Made by a program: the position numbers and the translations under genes
Source: Streptomyces seoulensis
Lineage (GTDB): Bacteria; Actinomycetota; Actinomycetes; Streptomycetales; Streptomycetaceae
Assembly (NCBI GenBank): GCA_013364255.1
Contig: CP054936.1
Coordinates: 1,550,001 to 1,614,000 of the forward strand
DNA: 64,000 bases
Reading direction: 5' to 3'
In this document: piece by piece, positions 51,127-59,564 of the stretch
How positions within the stretch are numbered: position 1 is the first letter of the stretch
Layout: every line of letters starts with the position of its first letter
Notes under the pieces: generated by a model
Told to the model about the DNA's origin: nothing
The model's input: the letters and a program-made list of their open reading frames with translations, nothing else
The model's database searches: none

Positions 51127-51341
51127 TCCCCGATCCTCGCACACCGGCGAGCAGGCCCTCCCCACCGAGCCGGACGCGACCGCGCGCTCCGCGAGTCGAC
51201 CGGGTGCGTCGCGTGTCAGCGGCGTGTGCGCTCCGTGTGAGCGGCCCGCGGCAGTCTCGGCGGGACGCGGAAGCGCCGCGGACAGGCCGCGGAGACAGCG
51301 CGCGGGAGCCGGCGAGCACCGGCTCCGGAAAGGTGGTTGGG

Positions 51342-52889
51342 GTGCATGACGTGGTGATCGTGGGGGCCGGCCCGGTCGGGCTGTTCCTCGCCTGCGAACT
51401 CGGCCTCGCGGGCTGCTCGGTCCTGGTGCTGGAACGGGAGCCGGCGCCCTCCTCTCCCTGGCGGGCCGAACCGCTCGGCATGCGGGGCCTGTCCGCCGCG
51501 TCGGTCGAGGCGTTCCACCGCCGCGGGATGCTGCCCGCGCTCCGCGCGGCGTCGGGCGCCGGAGGCGGCCCCGGGCCGGACGCCGACGCGGACGAGCCGG
51601 CGCCGCCCCGCGCCGTGGGCCACTTCGCGGGCATGGTGCTCGATCCGGCCCGAGTCGACCTCGCCGCACTGCCGTTCCGGCTGCCCGGGCCGGCGGGGGA
51701 GGGCGTGCTGACCTCTCTCGCGGCGGTCGAGGCGGTGCTGTCCGAGCGGGCACGCCGGCTCGGCGCGGAGATCAGGCGCGGCGTCACGGTGTCCGCCGTC
51801 GGACAGGACGACGAGCGCGTGGTCGCGTGGGCCGGCGCACAGGCGTACCCGGCGCGGTGGCTGGTCGGCTGTGACGGCGGACGCAGCGCGGTGCGCCGCC
51901 TCGCGGGCTTCGGATTCGCCGGCTCCGGACCGCTGTTCACCGGCTACGTCATGCTCGCCGACGTCGCCGCGCCCGATCCGCTGACCCCCGGGATCAATCT
52001 GACGCCGACGGGCATGTACCTCACGATGCCCGCCGAGGGCCACATCGGCATGATGGACTTCGACGGCGGCGCGTTCGACCGCACACGGCAGCCGACGCGC
52101 GACCACCTCCAGGCGGTGCTGCGCCGCGTGTCCGGCACCGAGGTGACGCTGGACGCCGTCCCTCTCGTCTCGACGTTCACCGACCGGGCGATGCAGACGA
52201 CGACCTACCGGCTCGGGCGGGTCCTGCTCGCGGGCGACGCCGCGCACATCCACTCGCCCCTCGGCGGCCAGGGCCTCAACCTCGGCCTCGGCGACGCCAT
52301 GAACCTGGGGTGGAAGCTCGCGGCGACCGTGCGCGGGCACGCGCCGGACGGGCTCCTCGACACCTACACCCGCGAACGGCGCCCGGTCGGCGCCGGGGTG
52401 CTCGACTGGTCGCGCGCCCAGGTGGCGGTGATGCGGCCGGACGCGCACGGCCGGGCGCTGCGAGGGGTGATGCGCGACCTGCTCGCGACCCGCGACGGAA
52501 CGACCCTCGCGTTCGCACGGATCTCGGGGGCGTCGATCCGCTACGACCTCGGCGGCGCACACCCGCTGACCGGGCGCAGCGCCCCGGACCTCCGCCTGGA
52601 GGACGGCGTCCGCCTCGGTGAGTTGCTGCGGGACGGACGGGGCCTGGCGCTCGACCTCAGCGCCGACGGCCACCTGCGCCACACCGCGGCGGTCCGGCAG
52701 GACCGAGTGCGGTACGCGGCCGGCCCGGTGACGGACGACCTCGGTCTGGGCGGCGTCCTCGTCCGGCCGGACGGCGTCGTCGCCTGGGCCGGCGACCGCG
52801 ACGTCGACCCGCGACCGTTCGAGCAGGCCGCCGACCGGTGGTTCGGCCACTGGCGGAAGCGGCGCTTACGAGGAGCGCCCCACCCCTGA
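51342..52889 (+). CDS. FAD-dependent aromatic monooxygenase (PHBH-like)
   Basis: 515 aa. N-terminal FAD motif GAGPVG (8-13), the second FAD motif GCDGGRSAVRRLAG and the GD motif VLLAGDAAHIHSPLGGQGLNLGLGDA, as in aromatic hydroxylases and rifampicin/polyketide monooxygenases; a C-terminal thioredoxin-like domain from about 400. The start is GTG 51342 (VHDVVIVG) with GGAAAGG upstream. It is transcribed divergently from the decayed SARP gene. The substrate is unknown; an aromatic polyketide or antibiotic is plausible. Confidence 0.87.
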   Translation: MHDVVIVGAGPVGLFLACELGLAGCSVLVLEREPAPSSPWRAEPLGMRGLSAASVEAFHRRGMLPALRAASGAGGGPGPDADADEPAPPRAVGHFAGMVLDPARVDLAALPFRLPGPAGEGVLTSLAAVEAVLSERARRLGAEIRRGVTVSAVGQDDERVVAWAGAQAYPARWLVGCDGGRSAVRRLAGFGFAGSGPLFTGYVMLADVAAPDPLTPGINLTPTGMYLTMPAEGHIGMMDFDGGAFDRTRQPTRDHLQAVLRRVSGTEVTLDAVPLVSTFTDRAMQTTTYRLGRVLLAGDAAHIHSPLGGQGLNLGLGDAMNLGWKLAATVRGHAPDGLLDTYTRERRPVGAGVLDWSRAQVAVMRPDAHGRALRGVMRDLLATRDGTTLAFARISGASIRYDLGGAHPLTGRSAPDLRLEDGVRLGELLRDGRGLALDLSADGHLRHTAAVRQDRVRYAAGPVTDDLGLGGVLVRPDGVVAWAGDRDVDPRPFEQAADRWFGHWRKRRLRGAPHP

Positions 52890-52934
52890 CGACCCCTTTC
52901 TCCCCCCACTCCACCCACACCCCAAGGAGCACAC

Positions 52935-53597
52935 ATGACGATCACCCTCCGCCCGGGAAGCACCGTGATGTTCACCGGCGACTCGATCACCGACAGCCGC
53001 CGGTCGGCGAGTGAGGACGGCCTCGGGTTCGGCTACCCGCTGCGCATCGCGGGCGAGTGGGGCCTCAGGCATCCGGACCGGCCCGTGACGTGGCGGAACT
53101 CAGCGATCGCGGGGCACAAGGTGAGGGACCTCGAAGCCCGTTGGCAGACGGACGTGCTCGACGCGCGTCCGGACGTGGTGTCGGTCCTCGTCGGTATCAA
53201 TGACGTCGGCTGGCGCTCCTTCGACCCGGACGGCCACGAGATCCCCGTCGAGGAGTACGCGGCGGGCTACGACCGCCTGCTCACGCCGCTGGCCGAGAGC
53301 GGCACCGACCTGATCCTCATCGAGCCGTTCCTCCTGCCCTACAGCGCCGCCCTGGAGATCGACAACGAGAACCTCGGCGCCGAGGTCTGGCAGCAGTGGC
53401 GCGCCGACCTGGACCCCAAGATCCAGGCCGTACGCGAACTCGCCCACCGCTACGGCGCGCGTCTCCTCGCCGCGGACGGCATGTTCGCCGGGCACGCGGC
53501 GGCGACCGGCCCGGCGCACTGGGCCGCCGACGGCGTCCACCCGACCCCGGCCGGCCACGCCGCCCTGGCGGCGGCCTGGCTGCGCCTGGTCGCCTGA
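52935..53597 (+). CDS. SGNH/GDSL hydrolase
   Basis: 220 aa. Block I GDSITD with catalytic Ser17, block III GIND, and the C-terminal DGVHP with catalytic Asp/His. There is no signal peptide, so it is probably cytoplasmic. The SGNH motif set indicates an esterase or acetylhydrolase, with sugar esters a frequent substrate in this short, single-domain group. AAGGAG precedes ATG 52935. It lies 45 nt after the FAD monooxygenase gene and is probably in one operon with it. Confidence 0.88.
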   Translation: MTITLRPGSTVMFTGDSITDSRRSASEDGLGFGYPLRIAGEWGLRHPDRPVTWRNSAIAGHKVRDLEARWQTDVLDARPDVVSVLVGINDVGWRSFDPDGHEIPVEEYAAGYDRLLTPLAESGTDLILIEPFLLPYSAALEIDNENLGAEVWQQWRADLDPKIQAVRELAHRYGARLLAADGMFAGHAAATGPAHWAADGVHPTPAGHAALAAAWLRLVA

Positions 53598-53613
53598 CCC
53601 GGCCGTACGGCCT

Positions 53614-53660
53614 GCCGGAGGCCGCGTGCGGAGCGGGCACGACGGCCGCGGCCCTCCGGC
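53614..53660. terminator. Candidate bidirectional terminator between convergent genes
   Basis: GCCGGAGG (53614-53621) pairs with CCTCCGGC (53653-53660); the stem can be extended inward by CCGCG/CGCGG with a bulge. It sits between the GDSL hydrolase stop and the aldehyde dehydrogenase stop. No U-tract. Confidence 0.45.
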
Positions 53661-53670
53661 GGGTCGCCGG

Positions 53671-55278
53671 TCAGCGCAGTCCGGCCGCCTTCATGGCCTT
53701 CAGCGCGCCGGTCAGGAGGGAGGCCCAGGTCTCGGGGGAGATCCGGGCCGGCGGATAGAAACCCTGCACGCGCTGGTGGGCGACGGTCTGGGCCTCGGTG
53801 TACTTGAGGATTCCGTCCGCGCCGTGGCGGCGGCCGAGTCCGGAGTCGCCCATGCCGCCCATCGGCGCGTCGATGCTGCCCCAGGCGGCGGCGAATGCCT
53901 CGTTGACGTTGACGGTGCCGGCGCGCACCCGGGCCGCGACGGCGCGTCCCCGGGCGCCGTCACCCGACCAGACGCTGGCGTTGAGGCCGTACGGCGTGGA
54001 GTTGGCCAGCTCGATCGCCTCCTCCAGGTCGCGGTAGGGGTAGATCGAGACGACCGGGCCGAAGGTCTCCTCGGCGTACAGCGTCATGTCGGGGGTGACG
54101 CCGGTGAGGATGGTCGGCTCGTAGAACAGCGAGCCGAGATCCGGCCGTGCCTTTCCGCCGGCGAGGACGGTCGCGCCCTTGGCGACGGCGTCGTCGACAT
54201 GGGCGGTGACGGTGTCCAGCTGGGACGGGGTGGTCAGGGAGCCGACGTCGACGCCGTAGTCGAAGGCGGCGCCGATCCGGAGCCGGCCGGTGCGGGCGAC
54301 GAACGCGGCGACGAACCGGTCCCAGAGGGACTCGGCCACGTACAGGCGCTCGATGGAGACGCAGAGTTGGCCGGCCGAGGGGAAGCAGGCGGCCACGGCG
54401 CCGTCGGCGGCCTGGTCGATGTCGGCGTCGTCGAGGACGATCATGGCGTTCTTGCCGCCGAGTTCGAGGGACGCGCCGATCAGGCGCTCGCCGGCGTCGC
54501 GTGCGATCCGCCGCCCGCTGGCGGTGGAGCCGGTGAACATCATGAAGTCGGCGTTGTCCATCAGCGCCCCGCCGATGGAGCTGCCCCGGCCGATCACCAT
54601 CTGCCACACACCGGCCGGCAGACCGGCCTCCCGCATCAGGCCGAGCGCCCACAGCGCGCTGAGCGCGGTCTGGGTGTCGGGTTTCTGGACGACGGCGTTG
54701 CCGGCCATGAGGGCGGGGAGGGCGTCGCCGGCGGCCATGCTCAGCGGGTAGTTCCACGGGGAGATGACGGCCACGACGCCCTTGGGATGGCGCAGTTCGG
54801 TGGTGTGGGTCAGCAGCGGGATCGCGCCGCGCCGGCGCTTGGGCTCCAGGTACTTGGCGGCGGTGCGCGCGTAGTAGCGGGACGTGATCGCGATGTCGGT
54901 CACTTCGAGGAAGGCGTCGCGGCGGGTCTTGCCGTTCTCGGCCTGCATCAGGTCGAGCACCTCGTCCTGGCGGGCGAGGACGAGGTCGTGGAAGCGCAGC
55001 AGGATCCTCCTGCGCGCGCTCAACGGCGTGGCGGCCCAGGCCCTCTGGGCGATGCGGGCGCGGGCGAAGGCGTCCTCGACGTCCGTGGGCGCGGAGACCG
55101 GCAGGCCGGCCAGCGGGGCGCCGGTGTACGGGGCGTTCGTGGTGACCCGCCCGGCGTCGGGCGCGGCCGACACGTGTGCGGCCAGCCGCTCGATGCGGGC
55201 CGGGGTCAGCCAGGCGGGCAGCCCGGCGCGGCGGGGGGCGGTGGTGGGGGAGGGCGCGGTGGCGGGTTCGGCGACCAT
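53671..55278 (-). CDS. NAD(P)-dependent aldehyde dehydrogenase (succinic semialdehyde dehydrogenase type)
   Basis: 535 aa, a typical ALDH fold with N-terminal extension. Conserved residues are Asn176 (SPWNYPL), Glu272 (LELGGKNA) and catalytic Cys306 (SAGQLCVSIER), all intact. Overall it resembles the long actinobacterial GabD2-like group annotated as succinate-semialdehyde dehydrogenase; another long-chain aldehyde is possible. ATG 55278 lies 12 nt after the acetoacetate-decarboxylase-like gene, which would be co-transcribed under the same palindromic operator. Confidence 0.87.
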   Translation of the reverse strand: MVAEPATAPSPTTAPRRAGLPAWLTPARIERLAAHVSAAPDAGRVTTNAPYTGAPLAGLPVSAPTDVEDAFARARIAQRAWAATPLSARRRILLRFHDLVLARQDEVLDLMQAENGKTRRDAFLEVTDIAITSRYYARTAAKYLEPKRRRGAIPLLTHTTELRHPKGVVAVISPWNYPLSMAAGDALPALMAGNAVVQKPDTQTALSALWALGLMREAGLPAGVWQMVIGRGSSIGGALMDNADFMMFTGSTASGRRIARDAGERLIGASLELGGKNAMIVLDDADIDQAADGAVAACFPSAGQLCVSIERLYVAESLWDRFVAAFVARTGRLRIGAAFDYGVDVGSLTTPSQLDTVTAHVDDAVAKGATVLAGGKARPDLGSLFYEPTILTGVTPDMTLYAEETFGPVVSIYPYRDLEEAIELANSTPYGLNASVWSGDGARGRAVAARVRAGTVNVNEAFAAAWGSIDAPMGGMGDSGLGRRHGADGILKYTEAQTVAHQRVQGFYPPARISPETWASLLTGALKAMKAAGLR

Positions 55279-55290
55279 GGCGGGGCTTCC

Positions 55291-56208
55291 TTACTTCCGG
55301 CGCTTGACCGAGGTGGGGACCGGCATGTGCAGGGCCAGCTGGCCCTCGGTCACGACGTCGAGCTGGACCTGCCTGATCGGCCGGAGCGAGCGCAGGTCGT
55401 CGGCCATCCGGCCTTCTCCGACGTGCAGTTCGGCGGCGCGGGGGACGAGCGCTGTGCCGGCCGAGAGCACGTTGGTCTGGCTCAGGGTGGAGTGCCAGGC
55501 GCCGTGGACCGTCGTGTACGAGGTGAGGGCGGAGACGCGCTCGCCGCTCGGGTACACGCTCTGGGCCGGGGTGGGCGCCGAGAGGGACAGGTCGGTGCCG
55601 CCGGTGTCGTTGGCCACCCGGGCGGTGGTGCGGTGGGCGTCGATGTCGACGTCGAGGCCGGTGACCCACTTGGGGAAGCCGTAGCCGTCGTGGCCGCGCA
55701 CCTGGGCGATCTCCGTGCTGACCGGCAGGGACAGGACGTAGGTGTCGAGGTGTTCGTTCTTGAGGGCGGCGACGAGGTCGAAGAAGCCGAGTTTCCCGTG
55801 CCGGGCCGGTCTGACGGCGATCCCGACGGCGGCCTCGGTGTAGAAGTCGATGTCGCACACGTCGTAGCGGAAGAACATCGCCGAGACGAGACCGAGCCCG
55901 GGGGCGACCTCCAGCGGCGCCAGCTCCCGGGGCAGGCGGGCGCGGATCGCGCGGGACGGGGCGAGCATCGTCAGCCGGGCGGTCGAGACGCGGTAGTAGA
56001 AGTTGGGTGTGAGGGTGGGGCCGATCGCGGAGTCGACCTTGGTCTTGGGCAGCTCGCGGAAGAAGTCCACGCCGCTGACCCGGGGGTCGCGGGCGACCTC
56101 GTCGAGATCGGTCGCCATCCGGTACCGGTCGTACAGGCCCCCCTTGGGGACCGCGACCGAACGGCCGCCGAGGTCGACCTCGACGGTGTCCTTCTGTGTC
56201 GTAGCCAT
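55291..56208 (-). CDS. Acetoacetate-decarboxylase-family protein
   Basis: 305 aa. Conserved ADC segment DGYGFPKWVTGLDV with the Schiff-base-like Lys180, and other family motifs in the C-terminal half. True acetoacetate decarboxylases are shorter (about 245 aa), so a related decarboxylase, aldolase-dehydratase or hydrolase is as likely. It is first in a two-gene operon with an aldehyde dehydrogenase, suggesting successive steps in degradation of a keto- or fatty-derived compound. ATG 56208 is 36 nt from the predicted transcription start within a long palindrome. Confidence 0.8.
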   Translation of the reverse strand: MATTQKDTVEVDLGGRSVAVPKGGLYDRYRMATDLDEVARDPRVSGVDFFRELPKTKVDSAIGPTLTPNFYYRVSTARLTMLAPSRAIRARLPRELAPLEVAPGLGLVSAMFFRYDVCDIDFYTEAAVGIAVRPARHGKLGFFDLVAALKNEHLDTYVLSLPVSTEIAQVRGHDGYGFPKWVTGLDVDIDAHRTTARVANDTGGTDLSLSAPTPAQSVYPSGERVSALTSYTTVHGAWHSTLSQTNVLSAGTALVPRAAELHVGEGRMADDLRSLRPIRQVQLDVVTEGQLALHMPVPTSVKRRK

Positions 56209-56232
56209 GACGTAGTTCCCTCACTCGCTCAT

Positions 56233-56280
56233 GTTTACGGTGCACACATGACACTAGTCGGCCATGTGTGCACCGTCAAC
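56233..56280 (-). promoter_or_regulatory. Long palindromic operator with embedded promoter
   Basis: ACGGTGCACACATG (56237-56250), 12-nt spacer, CATGTGTGCACCGT (56263-56276): a perfect 14-bp inverted repeat, 18 bp with one mismatch if extended. On the minus strand a promoter fits exactly: -35 TTGACG (56279-56274), 17-nt spacer, -10 TAGTGT (56256-56251). A repressor bound here would block the decarboxylase-like/aldehyde dehydrogenase operon. The arms do not resemble other operators in the window, and the matching regulator is not adjacent. Confidence 0.75.
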
Positions 56281-56312
56281 ACTGGGCGGTGCGGTGCGCC
56301 CGCGCGGCTGTC

Positions 56313-57431
56313 TCAGCCGTCGTGCACCTGGTCGAAGAGGGCGAGGGCCGCGGCGGGGTCCGGGCTCACGAGGCGCTCCAGACCGGCCGTCGTGATCGCC
56401 GCCCACTTGCCGGCCCGTGCCCACATCCGCTCCTCGAAGGCGCGGACGGCCTCGTCCGGACCCCCGGGCGCTGCGGCGACGGCCTCGGCGAGTTCGGCGC
56501 CGTCCAGCATCGCGAGGTTCGCGCCCGCCCCCAGCGGGGGCATCAGATGGGCGGCGTCGCCCAGCAGCGTCACCCCGGGGACGTGGGTCCAGGTGTGGGA
56601 GACGGGCAGGGTGTGGAAGGGACGGTGGACGAAGGCGGCGCCGTGGCGCAGGAGGTCGAGGACGGGGGCGGCCCAGCCGTCGAACAGGGTCAGCAGGCTC
56701 GCCCGCACGGCCTCCGCGTCCTCCGGGTCCACGTCCGCGTGCCAGTCCAGCGGCGCGCGGAACTTGGCGTACACCTTGACGTGACCGCCGCTGTTGCGCT
56801 GGGCGACGACGGAGCGGTTCGCGCCGTACGCGGCCACGGAACCGTCGCCGATCAGCCGGGCGAGGCCGGGGTGGCGGACGTCGACGTCGTCGAGGGAGGT
56901 CTCGACCGAGGTGACGCCGGTGTAGTGCGGCGTCACCGGCGAGAGCGCCGGGCGGACCCGGGACCAGGCGCCGTCCGCGCCGACCACGAGATCGAACGCC
57001 TCCTGCCGCCCGTCCGCGAAGTGGACCAGGGCGCCGTCCCGGCCGCCCGGCGTCACCCGCGTCACGCCCCGGCCCCACTGGACGTCGAGCGGGCCGAGCA
57101 GCAGGTCACGCAGGTGCCTGCGGTCGATCTCGGGATTGGCCAGGTCGTCCGGACGCGGGCGCCAGTCGCGCAGGACGGTGCCGTCCGGGGCCAGCACGCG
57201 CATGGCCTGCCCCTCGGGGCGCGACAGTGCCTGGAACCCGGCCAGCAGTCCCGCCTTGTCCAGCGCGCGCTGGCCGAGACCTTCGTGCAGGTCCAGCGTG
57301 CCGCCCGGAGGGCGGGCGTCGGGGGAGGGGTCGCGTTCGAGGACGGTGACGGGGTGGCCGTGCCGGTGCAGGACGCGGGCGAAGGTGAGTCCGGCGGGTC
57401 CGCTCCCGACCACGGCGATGCGTTGTCTCAT
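56313..57431 (-). CDS. FAD-dependent monooxygenase, TetX-like
   Basis: 372 aa. GSGPAG FAD motif near the N-terminus, RRHLRDLLL, and GDAAHLMPPLGAGANLAMLDGAELA, the GD/C-terminal FAD block of the TetX/PHBH group. TetX enzymes inactivate tetracyclines; other members hydroxylate other aromatics, and the substrate here is not determined. ATG 57431 lies so close to a -10-like TACAGT (57445-57440) that the mRNA may be leaderless. It is transcribed divergently from a TetR regulator through a spacer of 48 nt. Confidence 0.87.
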   Translation of the reverse strand: MRQRIAVVGSGPAGLTFARVLHRHGHPVTVLERDPSPDARPPGGTLDLHEGLGQRALDKAGLLAGFQALSRPEGQAMRVLAPDGTVLRDWRPRPDDLANPEIDRRHLRDLLLGPLDVQWGRGVTRVTPGGRDGALVHFADGRQEAFDLVVGADGAWSRVRPALSPVTPHYTGVTSVETSLDDVDVRHPGLARLIGDGSVAAYGANRSVVAQRNSGGHVKVYAKFRAPLDWHADVDPEDAEAVRASLLTLFDGWAAPVLDLLRHGAAFVHRPFHTLPVSHTWTHVPGVTLLGDAAHLMPPLGAGANLAMLDGAELAEAVAAAPGGPDEAVRAFEERMWARAGKWAAITTAGLERLVSPDPAAALALFDQVHDG

Positions 57432-57434
57432 GCC

Positions 57435-57448
57435 GATACACTGTATTC
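57435..57448. promoter_or_regulatory. Palindrome between the TetX-like and TetR genes
   Basis: GATACACTGTATTC with a perfect ATACA-C-TGTAT core (57436-57446). It contains -10-like hexamers in both directions (TACACT rightward, TACAGT leftward), so one TetR dimer could shut off both genes. It is short for a TetR site, but the whole spacer is only 48 nt. Confidence 0.6.
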
Positions 57449-57479
57449 CGCTGACGCATCGCAAGAGAACGGTGTGACC

Positions 57480-58172
57480 ATGAACGTGTGGGACCGGCCG
57501 GAGCCGCCGGCTCGCCCCGTGCCGCTCGACCGGGCGCGGATCGTCGCCGCCGCCGTCGCCCTGGCCGACGAGGGCGGCCTGGAGGCGGTGTCGCTGCGCA
57601 AGGTCGCCGCCCGGCTGGGCGCGGGCCCGATGCGGCTGTACGGCTACATCGCCACCAAACAGGACCTGTTCGACCTCATGCTGGACGAGGTCCAGGCCGA
57701 GATCCTGCCCGAGGAGCGGCCCGGCGACTGGCGGGAGGCGCTGCGCGTCCTCGCCCACCGCACCCGGCAGACCGCTCTGCGCCACACGTGGCTGGCCGAC
57801 CTGCTCGGCGGCCGCCCGACCCTGGGCCCGAACGGCCTCGCCGTGACCGAGGCCAGACTGGCCGCCCTCGACGGCCTCGCCGACGTCGACACCGTGCTGC
57901 GCGCCGTGGAGACGGTGAGCGCCTACTGCACCGGCGCGATCCGACGCGAGATCGCCGACCTGCGGGCCGAGCGCGCCACGGGCCGGTCCGAACGCGACTG
58001 GCAGCGCGCCTCCGGCCCGCACGTGACGAGGATGCTGGAGACGGGCCGCTTCCCGGCACTGGCCAGGGTCGTGCACGACGCCGCCCACGTGGACGCCGAC
58101 ACGTCCTTCACGACCGGTCTGGACTGGGTCCTCGACGCCGTGGCCGCCCGGCTCGCCCGGCCGCCGGAGTGA
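57480..58172 (+). CDS. TetR-family regulator (TetR_C-type), beside TetX-like monooxygenase
   Basis: 230 aa. HTH at about 36-56 (SLRKVAARLGAGPMRLYGYI), preceded by a Pro-rich arm. The C-terminal domain has the TetR-class layout (ALRVLAHRTRQTALRHTWLADLLGGRP). The divergent TetX-like neighbour and shared palindrome suggest a drug-sensing switch. It ends 3 nt before the PucR gene (convergent). ATG 57480 is preceded by an in-frame GTG (57474) that could be the real start. Confidence 0.9.
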   Translation: MNVWDRPEPPARPVPLDRARIVAAAVALADEGGLEAVSLRKVAARLGAGPMRLYGYIATKQDLFDLMLDEVQAEILPEERPGDWREALRVLAHRTRQTALRHTWLADLLGGRPTLGPNGLAVTEARLAALDGLADVDTVLRAVETVSAYCTGAIRREIADLRAERATGRSERDWQRASGPHVTRMLETGRFPALARVVHDAAHVDADTSFTTGLDWVLDAVAARLARPPE

Positions 58173-58175
58173 GGC

Positions 58176-59420
58176 TCAGCCCTCGCCGGAGGCGGGCGAG
58201 GCCGCAGTCGGCGCCGACGGACCGTGCGGGCCACCGCTCCCCGCTCCCGAGGGGCGAACCGCCAGGAGCGCCGCCCTGATGTCCGCCGTCGCCCGCGGAT
58301 CGGAGAGGGACCGTCCCGTCAACTCCTCGACGCGGCGCAGGCGGTAGCGGACGGTGTTGGGATGGACGAAGAGGCTCCGGGCCGCGCCCGCCGCCGAGCC
58401 GGCGGCGGCGAACCAGTGCTCCAGGGTCCGCAGGAGGCGGGAGCGCTCCGCGGTGGGAAGGCCGAGGACCGGCCGCAGGACCACCTCCACCAGGTGTGCC
58501 GCCTCGGGCGCGGCCGCGGACACCACCATCGCCAGCGGATCGTCGTCGAAACGCACCACCCCGGGACCGGTGCCCTCCAGCACGGACAGCGCCCGACGGG
58601 CGAAGCGCAGCGCCTGCGGAGTGTCCCGCAGCGAGGGGAAACACGGACTGAGACCCACCCGCGCGCCGGTCCGGCGCAGAATGCGCAGACACGTGTCTTC
58701 CGCCGCCGCGCCGGGCAGGGCGATCAGAGCCACGTGCTGGCCGGCCAACGCCTCCCGGACGAAAGGAAGTCGCGCCTGGAGCAACGCGTCCCGCGCTCCC
58801 CGCTCTCCCCGCTCTCCCTCGGGTGGCTCCCCGCCCGCCGCGCCGCCCTCGGCCACCGCGACCGCGTACGGCCCGTGCTCGGGCAGGCCCAGTTCGCGGG
58901 CGGCCTCCCACAGCGTGCGGTCGGTGACGACGCCGGTGAACAGCGCCTGTGCGAGCGCGGAACGCCTCGCCCGCACATGTGAGGTCAGCTCCGCGGCCCG
59001 CTCCCGGTAGGCCGCCGCCACCGCCTCCGCGTACCGGCCGAACAGGGCCCAGACGCCGGCCGACTCCGACACCAGGAGATCGTCGGAGACCTCCGGACGC
59101 TTCCGCGCCTCCAGGAGGATCTCGGTCCACAGCAGTTCCGAGCCGATCCGGTACGCGTGCAACGTGTCCGCCAGCGGCACGCCCTACTCCGCGCGGACCC
59201 GCCCGGTCTCACGGGCCGAGCCGGTGTCCGGGACGCCTCTGCGGCTGAGATGGGTCAGGACGAGGTCCGCGTTGGCGGCACAGGAGCGGCACAGCGAATC
59301 CAGCGGGACGAGCGACTCGTCGTCGTAGGAGTCGACGCTCGCGCGGATGCGCAGCGCCATGCGCTCGCCCAGTTCCGCAAGCCTCGACTGGAGAGCCGCA
59401 GCCACGTCCGAGAGGTCCAT
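58176..59420 (-). pseudogene. PucR-type regulator interrupted by an in-frame amber codon
   Basis: Read through TAG at 59184-59186 the frame gives about 414 aa: N-terminal half MDLSDVAAALQSRLAELGER...TGRVRAE, amber, then GVPLADTLHAYRIGSELLW and the C-terminal PucR HTH (HPNTVRYRLRRVEELTG, about residues 355-371). Family members read RRAEQGVPLxDxLHAYR at this place, so CAG (Gln) to TAG is the simplest change. GTG 59180, one codon after the stop, could restart translation of a 334-aa C-terminal protein that keeps the HTH. It faces an acyl-CoA ligase gene. Whether it is dead, restarting or a read error cannot be told here. Confidence 0.8.
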
Positions 59421-59564
59421 CTCCGCAGCTTATCGCCTGTGAATTGTCGCCGGGAACAAACCGGCGGCGCGACTGTTGTCCCGCCGTCCATAGGGCACGG
59501 CGGCGGTGGGCTGCAAGATGTCAGCGATGTAAACATGCGGTATCGCGGGCAACGGAGGCGGGTC

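Noticed and set aside
59184..59186. TAG read as pyrrolysine or another recoded amino acid
   Set aside because: No Pyl genes or recoding element seen; family alignment from memory favours CAG to TAG mutation or restart at the next GTG.
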